The notes under the pieces are model-generated. The model searched no databases. It was not told the origin of the DNA and was given only the letters and a program-made list of their open reading frames with translations. 64,000 nucleotides of DNA from Diphasiastrum complanatum. Taxonomy: Eukaryota > Streptophyta > Lycopodiopsida > Lycopodiales > Lycopodiaceae. Positions 37,946 through 49,790 of this stretch are shown here, piece by piece (the first letter of the stretch is position 1; every line of letters starts with the position of its first letter). Location: positions 644,217-708,216 of the forward strand of contig CM055108.1 in the NCBI GenBank assembly GCA_029204225.1. The letters run 5' to 3'. The position numbers and the translations under genes were made by a program.

Positions 37946-39247
37946 AACAAGAAGGTCTTGATCGACTTCAGAGAGCTCAAAAATAACAGAGTAGTGATTC
38001 TAGGTGATGGGAGCAGAAACGATGTCAAAGGCATCGGCACTCTACAGCTGCGAACATTGTCAGGCCAAGTAGAGCTGCCAAGAGCACTCTATGTGCCCCC
38101 ACTCAGAAAAGATCTGCTATTCGTCTCCGAGATGGCAGCTCTTGGCATTCGAGTTTTGTTCGATGACAACACATGTCGCATGATCGAGACGACGACAAAC
38201 AAGTTGTTGACGGTCGGATGCAAAGAAGGAAACCCCTACCAGGCCAAAATAATCAGCAATTCTGATAGCAAATTAAATGCATCAGAAAACAAAGATCAAC
38301 TCTAGCATAGGAGAATGTATCATCTGAACATGCGAAGCCTGTACGACATGAGCAGAAAAGACATAGTCACAAGTCTCAAGATTTCAAGGCCCGAAACTGA
38401 GTTCTGCAAAGCCTGTCAGAAAGGAAAGCAACATCGAAATCCATTCACACATGAGGAGAGAAGAGCCAAGGAAGTTCTTGAGCTCGTCCACTCTGATGTC
38501 TATGGACTGATGAAGATGGATTCGCTCTCAAGTTCAAGGTACTTTCTGACGTTCATAGATGACTACAGCCGGATGACCACGATCTACTACTTAAAGAAAA
38601 AATCTGACGTGTTTGATTGCTTCAAGAAGTTCGTGGCATTTGCAGGGCGACACACCTCGAAAAAGATACAGATCCATAGATCTGACAATGGAGGTGAATA
38701 CAAAAGCAAAGAATTCTCAAAATTCTGCGAAGAACAGGGGATCGAACACCAGTTCACTCCTGCATACACACCAGAATACAATGGTGTAGCAGAAAGAAGA
38801 AACAGAACGCTAGTCAAAGGAGCCAGATGCATGATGGCACAGGCTCAGTTGCCAAGTCAATTCTGGACTGAGGCGATAGCTGCAACTGTACACCTACAGA
38901 ACAAATCAACAACGACAGTGCTAGATAACAAGACGTCGTACGAAATGTGGACAGGTAGAAAGCATGATCTGTCGTACGTACGTGTGTTCGGATGTGCAGC
39001 ATATAAGCACATTTTAAAAGAAAAAAGAAACAAGTTCGATGACAAATCAGAACAAACAATCATGGTCGGCTATTCGAACGGAACACAAGTGTACAGGCTC
39101 TACAATCCAACCACGAAGAAGGTTGTTTCGAGCAGAGATGTGAAGTTCGATGAGTCCACATTCCTTGGACTGAAAGACGAAAGAGACAATGAGATCTTCA
39201 CACTGCTGCCTATTCAAGAGGGAGATAGAGGAAAGACATCAAATTAG
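37946..39247 (+). pseudogene. Copia-4 protease end, pre-integrase and integrase
   Basis: The same frame as gag continues after the TAA at 37943, breaks once at a TAG (38303), and then runs to a TAG at 39245-39247. After 38303 it reads HRRMYHLNMRSL and CKACQKGKQHRNPF (the HHCC zinc region; the TAG stands where relatives have Trp of LWHRR). The integrase core follows with all three catalytic acidic sites visible: VHSDVYG, RSDNGGEY and NGVAERRNRTL. The C-terminal part has VFGCAAYKHILKEKRNKFDDKS and MVGYSNGTQVYRLYNP. Apart from stop codons this integrase is the best preserved in the window. It would insert element cDNA into the genome. Confidence 0.9.
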
Positions 39248-39469
39248 AATGTAGAGCCACAGACTCCAGAGCAGTAGGAAGCAAAGGATCAACCCTACGA
39301 ACAAAAAACATTCGAACAACGATGAAACGAACCTACAAAGTCAACGAGACAAAGAAGACCTCCAAACCGTTACTCTGACAATCTTCAGTGGAGCGAAGAT
39401 ACACAGTTTGAGTACTCCAGCTTCACTGAAGAGCCAACATCAGTGTCCAATCCACTATTGTCTAGAAAT

Positions 39470-40331
39470 TGAAATTTTTCGAATTCAACCCAGTAGACTA
39501 ATTTTTATCAACCAACAAAGATATCTCACCAACGTACTGAAAATGTATGGAATGGCTAATTGCAAACCAAGTTTATTTTCACTCGACCCTGAACTAAAGC
39601 TATCAAAAAAAAAATCTCCCCAAACTGAGGCAGAAAAGGAGGAGATGATGCAATATCCATTCCAATCCATCATCAGCTCACTAATGTATGCAATGATCTG
39701 CACTCGACCAGACCTTGCATACTCAATCGGTTCACTCAACCATTTCCTATCAAATCTGGGTCTAATGCATTGGAAATCACTCTTGAAAGTCATGAAGTAC
39801 ATTCAAACAACCAAACATCTCAACATATGTTATGGAGGCAGCCAATCTGCCAATATTCTAGAGGGATACACATGTGTAGATTGGGTAGGGGACGTTGATA
39901 CCAGAAGAATGACCTCTGGATTTGTATTTTTATGCAATCAAGACCCAATCTCTTGAAACAGCTAGATGCAGATCTCAGTAGCATTATCATCAACCAAATC
40001 AGAATACATTACTGCCACGAATGCTACTAAGGAGACAATTTGATTAAGGCACCTACTAGCAAAAATCGACCTTGCATAGTCACAATCAACAACCATTTTC
40101 TATGACAATCAAAGCACCATTAATGTCTCTCTCAATCCGAGATTTCATTCACGAAGCAAGCATATTGAAATCAGGTATCATTATTTAAGAGAGAAAGTGC
40201 AAAGCAAGGAGGTATTATTAGTCTATTGCATGAAAGAATTAATGGCCGCAGATTACTTCACAAAGGCCCTATCAAAGAATCATCATCTCAGATTCAATGA
40301 CATGTTAAATCTGAAGATCAAAACTTTCTAG
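39470..40331 (+). pseudogene. Copia RT end and RNase H downstream of Copia-4
   Basis: The frame resumes with the C-terminal RT region (INQQRYLTNVLKMYGMANCKP, ISSLMYAMICTRPDLAYSIGSL, HWKSLLKVMKYIQ) and a decayed RNase H (LSSTKSEYITATNATKE, FYDNQSTINVSLNPRFHSRSKHIEIRYH, ADYFTKALS). The RT catalytic YVDD box and the whole N-terminal RT are absent between 39250 and 39470. The 3' end is followed by a polypurine tract and an LTR that does not match the LTR at 36207-37019, so this piece may derive from another Copia family. Confidence 0.82.
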
Positions 40332-40340
40332 GATCCACAT

Positions 40341-40350
40341 TAAGAGGGAG
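40341..40350 (+). promoter_or_regulatory. Polypurine tract
   Basis: TAAGAGGGAG directly before TGTTGG, the same arrangement as at 4514-4523. Confidence 0.85.
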
Positions 40351-41040
40351 TGTTGGATTTCAATGCTCAACCTTAAAATCTTTTGTTAATAAGCATCCTG
40401 AAAAGTCATTCAAAACAGAGATTTTTTCGACCCTGGGTCGGGTTGGATCGGTTCGGATTATATTTGACCCTTTATAAATTATCCAAGCGTGTTCGACCTT
40501 GGATCAGATCAGATCGGGTCTAATTTTTTCGACCTTGGAAAATTCGACCGTCAGCATATTTTTGACCCAGTGTAAATTTTTTCGATCCTTTGTATAAAAT
40601 CTGACCCTATGTAATTTTTTGTAATGTCGGTCAGAAACTCGAGCCTACGACTTTGCGTTGATAGTTTGCCTATTTCGTACACGTATTTACAGTTACAAGA
40701 CGATTGTAATAAAGATAGCATTCAATGCGAGTTAGTTATAGATATTATCTGTATGTCTAATACCAAAATCTTTATTAAAAAGCTTTTTCTAATATTCCGA
40801 GTCTGATAATCAATTAATCAGTATCATTGTTATCACGCTCAGCAAGCTGAAGTTATAACTTCATGCAATTGTACTCATTCTTGATAATAATCAAAGTGCG
40901 ATTTGTCCTACTACTATTATTGGTCATTGCGCATTTGTTTGAATCCATCATTTTGAACTATCTTGCTGCTAACTGTAGCATTTCCGAACACACATCTAGC
41001 TCACTCCAGCTTCCGCACAAACCCACTGATTTCCGACAGG
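40351..41040 (+). repeat. 3' LTR (other family than 36207-37019)
   Basis: Starts TGTTGGATTTC after a polypurine tract. It contains many GACCCT / TTCGACC words (40430-40590). No similarity with the upstream LTR is visible. The right boundary is uncertain. Confidence 0.6.
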
Positions 41041-43069
41041 TACAACCCCGATGAGTCCACAAAGTTAGGAACTATCACAAAATTGGAAAAAATCGGCATG
41101 TAAAACTCGGTTATTAGAAATATTGACATAAATTGGCCTTTGAATTGGGTCCCTGCCCCCCCTAAAGTGGCTAGACACAATAAAGAATAGACTTTTGTAA
41201 TGGTCTTAAGAACCGTCAAAAAATATTTTGTATGGTTAATTTTTCTAAGACCTAGCAAAAGTGCTAGTCCCCACCTAGAATTGGGTCCCAACTTGCCCTA
41301 AATGAGACTAGAGCAAAGTTTGCGGCCTTAGAAATGGCCGGTAAGTATTCTATGGCTTTCAAAAAAAAGGCCAGTTGTAAACAAATAGCTAGTATGACCG
41401 TGCTAAAATCTCACCATGTATTGAGTCCATTTTTTACTAATATATGATCACTCAGTGTATTTTTCAGGGAAACCGTTTTGTCATGGGAGCCCTAATCATG
41501 AATGCCGAAAAAGTCAATTGCAGAAGAAAAAACCGAGAAAGAAAAATTTCAGTAAGGACGGAACCGAGAAATATGGATTCAGTGTCAAGGAATCACAGAA
41601 ACCCTAACGACAAAGTTTGGGCAATTGACGGGCAATTAATGGAATGTGTGGGCCAAGTGGCTACCCAATAGACCAAAATCCCAGAAAAATGAGTAGCAGG
41701 TGCACGCCCTTTGAAAAATCGAAGAAAGACCAAGAACAAATATACCTCAAATAAAAATGAAGGTCGCCTACAAAAAAATAGGGGATGAGAAAGGGGCCTC
41801 ACCCAAAATTTGGATAAGAAATGTCAAAACACCTTGAAAATAAAAAATTGGGAGGTACACCCACTAGCCATTGACATTTTGGGCTTCTAGGATGTACAAA
41901 AGAGAAAATTTTAATTGCTTTCCTAGCCTTTGACAAAAATGGCATCTTGGCTAGTTTTGGAAGAGAGCTTTGAATGCACCACTCCCCCACTCTCTTATGG
42001 AGGCCACTAGGTGTACTATCCAATGGATTGGGGACAAATGACAAAGACAACTTGAAGGGCATGAAGAATGGCAAGATGGCATTATGAAAAGGATCCATTA
42101 ATTGCTTTAAGAAGGAGCCCACTCCTTGTATTTCAAGAGTTGATACTTTTGGGAGTTGTTAATTGATCAGTTGCTTGTTTGGATGCGAGTTATTTGGAGA
42201 GTGCATGTTTACTTGGTGGGTTAAGCTTAGTCTGTTACTTGCTTGATGGAGGATTGTTATTGAATGGATGTTAATGACTGTTTGAGAGTTGGTATTGGCT
42301 TGTGTGTTGCTAACTTCATCATTAGTAATGTGCGCTTTTTGGTTTTAGATTGACGCTTATTAGGGGTGCTTGGTCCTCACTAGTATATTTTCATCTCGAT
42401 TGAGTGGATAGGGGCTTGCAAGGAATTGAAAGGTTGGTTGGTGAGTGTTTGGAGGTTAATTGGTTGATGTTTTGGTTGTTGATACTAGGGTTTTTCCCAT
42501 TGCTTGCTTGTGGGATGTTGAAAGCATGATAATGCTTGCTTCTTGATGCATCGTTGATAAGGAGAGGTTGTTTACACAATTTCAATTTTGGAATGTTTAA
42601 TTGTGGAATGATGATTGTTAGTTAGTTGCCAGCTTTTTTAGGGCCTATGCTGGGTTACTGGCATTAGAAATGGGCTTTTATTATTAGGTGTTATCCCTTG
42701 CTAGTTGGAGTGTAGGGTGTTTTGCTAGCAATGGCTTGGAGTTGATATTTATCTCTTGTATTGTCACCATTGCTAGCTATATTGCACATAGTGGTCGAAT
42801 GTGTGAGTTTGTATGTTGCATCAGTTGATTGACTATGGATTGTCGTTTGAAGCCCTTGTTAGCATGAGTAGATTGGTGGTAGCTTTTTATTTGTTGTGTA
42901 ACGGTGGCCATTGCACGAGCATAAAGAAAGCCAAGGACCCAAGAGCAAATGAGTTTTGACATCAATGATCGCAACATGCATACTATCCATAGATGTAACC
43001 TGCAGACAAGTGTTTCGTCGCTACTGTGGTTTTGATTTCGGCCTCTTCACAGGCCCGAGCTGCCCACCT
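41041..43069. other. Unassigned interval
   Basis: About 2 kb with no recognisable protein motif or LTR pair. Short open frames are unsupported. Confidence 0.5.
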
Positions 43070-43195
43070 GCTATTTTTTGTAGGCCCTAGCTACCTACCT
43101 ATTATTTTTTGCAGGACCTACCTGCCTGCTGCTATTTTTTGTAGGCCCTACCTGCCTACTTGTTGTTTTTTGCAGGCCCTACCTGCCTACTGTAA
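43070..43195. repeat. ~31-bp minisatellite (TTTTTTGxAGGCCCTACCTGCCTAC)
   Basis: Four units, each with TTTTTTG(C/T)AGG(C/A)CCTA(C/G)CTxCCT. The downstream 43200-43600 contains looser GCCTGCC / CCTACC words, suggesting that the array once extended further. Confidence 0.8.
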
Positions 43196-43599
43196 TCTGA
43201 TTGTTGCCTACGGTCTTGCTTATCACTGCCCACAGCCTGCCTATGGCCTGTGCAACCTACTGGTGGTCTGTGTGCGACTGTACACTACCTTTGTGTGCTC
43301 TGCAAGCTGCCCAAAGCCTGCCTGCTGATTTTTGGGCACTGTCCCTGCCTACCTATGGCCAACCAGGCTTGCAATCTGCGTGTGGAGATCTATCCGAGGT
43401 CTTCTCACACTGTCTACGGTCTATTTTGGCCTGCCATGTGATTTTCCAGCCTGCTAACTGCGAACACTTGCTGATTTTTCGGCCTCTGTGCGTTTTGTGC
43501 GAGTTGCCCATAGCTTGTTTGAGTTGTGTGATCGGCGACGACCTACCCACAACATCTACGAGCTGTTTCAGATTGTTCTTCGCCTATATCAGTTAACCA

Positions 43600-44989
43600 T
43601 TGTTCTGCCTGAGCTATTTGTGACTTGTCCCATGGGTTTCGTAGCCTTTCCATGATGCACAAGCACCGTTCTATCTGTGGCAAGCTAAAATTTCTATAGT
43701 GACCTATGGTAATTGTCCAAAATCATTGTGTTTTGGATCTTGCTGTCGATTCAATTGTCCGTGAATGCAATGCAAGGCAAATAGAAGAACTAGTTGAAGC
43801 ATTCATGACTAGGTTTCCACGCAAACCAGCTACCTAAACCGCACATTGAGGTACGAGCTAAATTTTATATCTATTTGCATGTGAGTTTATTGTAAGATGT
43901 TATTTGACTTGAGTTTTTCTTTGCTATTTGTCCCAATAAATTTTGAAATTGTTTTTAATAAGTTGTCTACTTTTAAATGTGATAGCATAGCTTTAACCAC
44001 TTATGATTTGAATGTGGCTTTTACAAGCATGTTAGAGTTGTGGAAGGGCAAGCATATCACCTTGAAGGTTGAACACCGTCATTATTTTTCTCATTTACTA
44101 TGTTATGACATCGTCCATAGAGCAGTTAAGAATTGAATTTTGTAGTTGCGTTCAAGCAAATAAGTTACAGTTTGGTAGTAAAGCGTTTATTTAGCACAAC
44201 TTAGAATTTAGTTTAAAACCGTACTACTTCATGAACAAATGCGGTGTGGGTAATTAGATGATGATTGTTTATTGTTTGCTGAGTTAGATTTGTACAAAGA
44301 AATTTGTGACAAAGTCCTGAGTGACGACATGAAAATGATCGACCACCTCAGCTATTCGGCATGCACCAGGTCGAACATTTTGACGACTTTGACTTTCGAC
44401 CACTCAGCCATTCTGCCACGTCGACTACTAGCTATCTCGAATGTTTTCTATACGGCCTCGATGACTATTCGGCAACCTTGTCTGTTTCGAGCTCACAAGC
44501 TGGTCATCTATCACTCTCAAGTCGAGTCAATTAGAAGGCGGCTCAATCGTACCATCGTCATGACTGGGCAGGATCTCCAACGGACTCAGATACTGTCCGA
44601 AAGCGACCTAACAACATCACGTAGTGGGTTAATCTAATTTGCAATGTACATATTAACCATTATTTTAATCAGCTAGTTTTTTTCGGAGGGAAATATGGGC
44701 TAGCTTGGAGGTACACACATTTTGGCGGTCACAGGTGATGGAGGTGTGTTGCCCGATTCTGGAAATGACATGGAATATTCTAAAAGTCGGCAAAAGGCTT
44801 CTACAGTAAACCTAAATGCTACATGAATGTGGTAGAGAATCGGTGGTATTAGGATCAGGCAACTAGTTGGCATTCTGTGCATATAAGTCCAACATTGGGC
44901 TTTTAGGCTAGAAAGTGCCATGTGCACTAATATTTAAATAAAATATCTTTAACTTAGCTTTTGCAAGTTCCTAAGCTAGGAAACACAAC
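43600..44989 (+). other. Region upstream of Gypsy pol, coding unclear
   Basis: This should hold leader, gag and protease of the Gypsy at 44990, but I see no zinc knuckle or protease motif. An open frame at 44272-44637 has no recognised family. Its stretch near 44340 (ATCGACCACCTCAGCTATTCG) also occurs reversed near 30790. Confidence 0.4.
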
Positions 44990-47460
44990 TTGATGCGAAT
45001 CTGTGTGAATCTCAAAGCATTGAATAAAATGACACGGAAGGATCACTTTCCGTTACCTTTTATTGAAAGCATTTTGGATCGCCTTGCTGGAGCGAAAACT
45101 TATAATTTGCTGGATGGACTTAGTGGTTACAACCAGGTTAAGATTGCATCTGCCGACCGCCACAAAACTGTTTTTGCAACAGAATGAGGCACCTATGCTT
45201 ACAAAGTAATGTCGTTTGGACTCTGTAATGCACCAAGTTCATTCCAAAGAGTAATGCAATTTGCCTTTAAAGATTATCTGCAGAAATTTTTTGAAATCTA
45301 CTTGGACGACTTGGGAGTTTATAGTACAGATATAGACCACTTGGATCGATTGGAGAAAGTCTTTGAAAGATGCCGCAAATATCAGATTTCTCTAAATCCA
45401 AAAAAATACCAGATATGGGTTTCTCACGGATTGGTGCTTGGACATGTGATATCAAGACATGGTATTGCCACCGATTATTCTAAGATCAAAGTTATTGTGG
45501 AATTGCCACCGCCAGCAACAATTCGAGGAGTTTATGTGTTTATGGGTCATGTGAACTACTATCAAATTTTTATTATCTTCTTTGCGGATTTAGCATGACC
45601 CATATACAAATTAACTATTGCTCCTATTTGGACAGTAGAGGCGTTAGAATCCTTTGAAAAGTTAAAAAAAGCATTATCTTCAGCACCAATTCTGCGTTCT
45701 TCGGATTGGACATTAGAGTTTCATGTTCATACAGATGCCTCGAAATACGCCATTGGATCAGTTTTGACATAGCCAGGTGACTATAAGAAGGATTATCCTA
45801 TACGATTTGCAGGCAGACAGCTTACAGATCCAGAGAAGAATTATTCAACAACAGAACGTGAAGCATTAGCCATGATTTTTTCTGTTCGGAAATTTCATCA
45901 CTACCTCATGGAAACGCACTTTGCATTTTATACGGATCATCAACTATTACTTTACTTGGTAAATAAGATGTGTAATGCTGGACGTATTGCAAGATGGTTA
46001 TTATTATTGACGTATTGCAAGATGGTTATTATTATTGACTGAATTTGACTTTCGAATTGTGGTCAGAAAGGGGAAGCAACATTATCTAGCCGATCACGTT
46101 TCGCGAATTGAATCCGCACCAGTTAATACTGAAGTGGATGATGAACTGCCAGATGCTGTGTTGTTCTATGTTGAAGCAGTACCTGAGTGGGCGACAGATA
46201 TTGTTGAGTACCTGATGCTAGGACAACCGAATGACTCTTTGACAAAAGTTCAGAAAAGACAATTGATTCATAAGGCTCAACCTTATCAATTAATTGCAGG
46301 ATAATTGTATCGTCGTGGATCAGGTAATATTTTACGAAGATGTGTTTTACCGCATGAAGTACCAGATTTAATTATGTTTTCACATGATGGCATGGGTGGA
46401 GGACACTTCTTTACAGATATTACTATTTGCAAACTTTTGCAATCCGGTTGTTGGTGGCCTACGCTTCATAAGGACAAGAAAATTTTATTCAGACATGTGA
46501 TGTCTGCCAGCGAGCACGACGGCCTACTCGACAGAATTATGAACCCTTACATCCGGTTTCATCGCAAGCACCGTTTGAAAAATGGGGACTGGATTATGTT
46601 GGTCCTATTCATCCCATTGCACAAGGATCTTAGACCCGATACATTATCGTCGCAACTGATTATATGACCAAGTGGGTTGAAGCCAAAGCTGTCAAAGTGG
46701 CTGATGCGAAATCTACGGCCAAGTTTCTATATGAAAATATTATAATCAGATTTGGATGTCCGATCGAAATTGTCAGTGATCGGGGTACACACTTTGTTAA
46801 TCAAACAATAAAGTGTTTACTGGAAGATTTTTTTGTTATACATAGATTTAGTACTCCCTATTATCCCAGAGGGAATGGCCAAACTGAATCTTCCAATAAG
46901 ATTCTCTGCACCATTATGACAAAGACAGTTGAAGCGAGTCGGTCAGATTGGGAACATAAACTGTATGCAGCATTATGGGCATTCAGAATCGCTTACAAAA
47001 ATAGTACAAATCAAACACCTTTTCAACTGGTTTATGGTCAAGATGCTGTTATGTCAATTGAATTTTTAATCCCATCTTTATGCATAGCAGCAACTAAACG
47101 ATTAAATGATAATCAGGCTTCACAACTTTGTCATGAAGCGTTGCACAAATTATGTGAAACCCGATTGATGGCAGTTCATGCCTTAGCAGCAGAGAAAGCC
47201 CGCTGCAAGGCATGGCACGATCGTTGATTGCACAAGAAAGATCGGAAAGCAGGAGATCTTGCATTGATGTACAAAAGCAAGCTGATCAAGGGTAAGTTGA
47301 AGTTTACTGGTGAAAGCCCGTATAAAGTGAAGGAAATCTTGAACTATGGCACAGTAATTCTTGAGCACTTTGATGGAAAACGATTTGATACTCCGGTAAA
47401 TGGTAGCCGATTACGCAAGTTGGCAACCTGCTCCGCCAGTTCAGCAAGCCTGATCTCAAT
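44990..47460 (+). pseudogene. Gypsy pol: RT, RNase H, integrase (broken)
   Basis: RT starts at RICVNLKALNKMTRKDHFPLPFI and goes on through LDGLSGYNQVKIA, a TGA at 45186 where relatives have Trp of FATEWGTY, FGLCNAPSSFQRVM and the catalytic box IYLDDLGVYS (about 45295-45324). RNase H has VHTDASKYAIGSVL, TTEREALAMIFSVRKFHHYL and FYTDHQLLLYLV. A 28-bp tandem duplication at 45981-46036 shifts the frame. Integrase follows: LYRRGSGNILRRCVLP, a decayed zinc region, TKWVEAKAV, the second catalytic Asp in IVSDRGTHFVN and the Glu in NGQTESSNK, and a C-terminal tail KAGDLALMYKSKLIKGKLKFTGESPYKV. No chromodomain is seen. Stops at 46302 (after IAG) and 47225 (after HDR) are also transition-type. LTRs were not found. 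Confidence 0.88.
45981..46036 (+). repeat. 28-bp perfect tandem duplication in Gypsy RNase H
   Basis: Units 45981-46008 and 46009-46036 are identical. 28 bp is not a multiple of three, so it causes a frameshift between RNase H and the integrase leader. Confidence 0.95.
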
Positions 47461-47519
47461 ATATTTTTTCATTTTATTTGTTTTCAATTTTTTGTTTTGT
47501 TTTCAGTATTTAATTTGCT

Positions 47520-47660
47520 GACTTTTTTTTTAAAAAAAAAACAGTAAAAAAAAAATAAGAGAAAAAAGAAAAAAATAAGAAAAGATTGATGAGCAAAAGT
47601 CAGAAAGTCATTAGCATAAGAAAAAGAAAGCACAATATATTTTTTTTATGAAAAATGACT
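47520..47660 (+). other. A-rich tract after Gypsy pol
   Basis: Runs of A with AAGAAAAAAATAAGAAAAG. It is possibly the 3' non-coding part or polypurine tract, but no LTR start follows clearly. Confidence 0.4.
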
Positions 47661-47699
47661 TAGAAAACTACTCTTTTGGGCAGATTTGGCCAATACAGT

Positions 47700-48050
47700 A
47701 TCAGAAACCTTCGCTGAATTCTCAGACTGTACATCCACCCTTGATTTATCTAAATTGAGGTGGGCGAAGGTTTTGACAAGATAAAATTCAATTTTTGAGT
47801 CAGGCGAATGTTCAGTGATATGCCATTTTGGGAACCTTCGTCGAGTATCATAACCTCATTATGAACCTTCGCCGACCTGCTAGATGATCTTAAAATGTCA
47901 AAATCAGGTTGTCCATAGGTTCAGATTGTGAAAAAATGCATTTATGACAGTACTTGGGTGAAGGACCCTCCTAGGCGAAGGTTCATCCTTTGCCAGCCCT
48001 AGAAAACGTTCGCCTGATAGGTTCAGATCTCTAGAAACCTTCGTCGATAT
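47700..48050. repeat. Cluster of AACCTTCGxCGA words in both orientations
   Basis: AACCTTCG followed by C/T and GA occurs at about 47706, 47833, 47863 and 48036. The inverted form GCGAAGGTT occurs at about 47764 and 47975. Spacing is irregular, so this is not a simple tandem array. It lies in the 3' non-coding zone of the Gypsy element. Confidence 0.7.
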
Positions 48051-48213
48051 TTTTATAGTCTATTTTTACAATATTGTGCATGCATGCAAATTTTTGTTCA
48101 GAACTGATCAGCCCAACTATTATTCAGTGTAATGGACCCACCAAATTCACCTATAAGTTGGCTGAATTTGATTCATTCCTCACTTGTGCTAGCGAAGCTC
48201 TTGCGAACTTTTC

Positions 48214-48597
48214 TTGCGACCAAGGCCTTCCAAATTTTTTGCATTGCCTTCTGATACACTGTCACGCGTTTATAATTCCTTTCTAGTCATCATGTCTTCT
48301 ACCGATACTTCCCAGTCTCCGCACTATACTATCCATCGTGATGTCCCATCTGCAACGGACATCATGATTCTTCCTGACACAAGCATGGTCACTCAGTGGA
48401 TGACCCTTGCAGAGCCTCTACTTACTGCAATGGGTATTCATGAGAGAGCCTTTTCGGGATGCATCAATATGGATTTCATCACTTTTGCCTTCAGTACGTG
48501 GAAATACAAAGCAGCAGTTCGCCGCTGGCTCTCTATTGTCCCTCTTAGCCGCTTCTCACTTAGAAAACAGAATCCATGGTTTCCACCTGGATTCTAG
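48214..48597 (+). CDS. Unrecognised open frame, doubtful
   Basis: A 127-codon frame. From an internal ATG at 48292 it reads MSSTDTSQSPHYTIHRD ... GIHERAFSGCINMDF. I recognise no family. It lies between the Gypsy element and a Copia LTR, and a second frame (48407-48757) overlaps it. It could be the start of a gag gene or the remnant of a host exon, or chance. Confidence 0.2.
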   Translation: MRPRPSKFFALPSDTLSRVYNSFLVIMSSTDTSQSPHYTIHRDVPSATDIMILPDTSMVTQWMTLAEPLLTAMGIHERAFSGCINMDFITFAFSTWKYKAAVRRWLSIVPLSRFSLRKQNPWFPPGF

Positions 48598-48761
48598 ACT
48601 TTCAGTTTACGAAGAAGCACTGGCCGAGTCATCTCATCAGGCCTCAAGTTCTCATAGTCATCGTCGTCCACGCAGCGAGATCGTAATTTTTGACTCGCCT
48701 TCTGTGTCACGACGTCGCACTAGGCATACCTCATCAGCTGTGCTTATCAAGCTATGAAAAT

Positions 48762-48774
48762 AGCTCTGATACCA
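48762..48774 (-). promoter_or_regulatory. Primer binding site of minus-strand LTR-A
   Basis: AGCTCTGATACCA, the exact reverse complement of TGGTATCAGAGCT. It directly abuts the LTR end TGTTGG (read reversed, CCAACA) at 48775. Confidence 0.88.
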
Positions 48775-49790
48775 TGTTGGAGAGAGAGGGAGAGTAGCGA
48801 GAGTTGAAAAAGGTGTTGTATAAAAAAAAAATTTAGCTCAGAGGGGTAAGACGAACACGAACGAGAATCGAACTCGAACGAGAAACGAACTCAAACAAAA
48901 ATTGTTCGTGCGCAGCAGAACGAGTTATGCGACTCTCTTCAAAAGCATGACTATGCTTATTAGAACGAACAGAACGTTAGTGATGAAAATCACGGTCGTT
49001 CTTGATTACGTAGCCAAACATTGATGAACGAAGCACCAGAAGAATAATTTGTCGTGATTAGCTAGACAAATTATGTGTCGTGAATGATTCGTAAAGAGCT
49101 AGACAGTGCTCAACTGATAATTAGTTGCAAATTATTTGCGAAAGACACGACTAAATGTTAGTCGTCTATTACCAGAAGGAGCAACTAGAAAGATCAGACA
49201 GAATGAATAATAAGCATAGCAATATTAACACAGAATTGTATCAGATTAAGTATATCAAGTATACATGTCAATAATGCGGTAGAGCACAAGACATTAGTGG
49301 ACGAAACCGCATGCCCTATGAAGCTTATTCAAACTGTAAAAATGAATGAAATCTTATTGCTGACAAATTAAAGAATCAATGCACGGGGCATCTACTTTTG
49401 TCTATCTCTGATAAGCTTCTCTTCTTCGTTCTCTCTCGCTTACTAACTTCTTGATCGTTTTGATCTTCCTTGTTCAGTTGGTCTCTGTTAATGAATACGC
49501 AAATGGTATTCAATATATGCATAATGTTACAGGTGTGCAGATGAAGAAAGTACAAGGTGGATGTGCTGTCTGTAGGAGATCGTGGGTGGCTACAGTCATC
49601 GTCCAATTTGTTAGCACAGCTGCATGAGCGTGAAGAGGGTGTGACGTCAGCCTTTGCTTTTCGTCTCTTCATCGCATGTGAGAATTTACATGTGAATATG
49701 CAGACTGTGCGACAACACCAGTAAATATGCAGCATGAATGGAGGCAGATTAAAAATGGGATTTAGGTTTACTAGAGAAAATAGGACAGCG
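48775..49790 (-). repeat. LTR-A of minus-strand Copia family
   Basis: Homologous to 51621-52857 and 56026-57250. Shared words include TGATTACGTAGCCAAAC, ACGAACACGAACGAG, GGCAGATTAAAATGGGATTT and GAAGAAAGTACAAxGTGGATGTG. Its element body would lie to the left of 48762, but only a short leader remains. The right end is approximate. Confidence 0.75.

Noticed and set aside
44272-44637. Gypsy gag at 44272-44637
   Set aside because: No capsid or zinc-knuckle motif is visible. Position alone is not enough.
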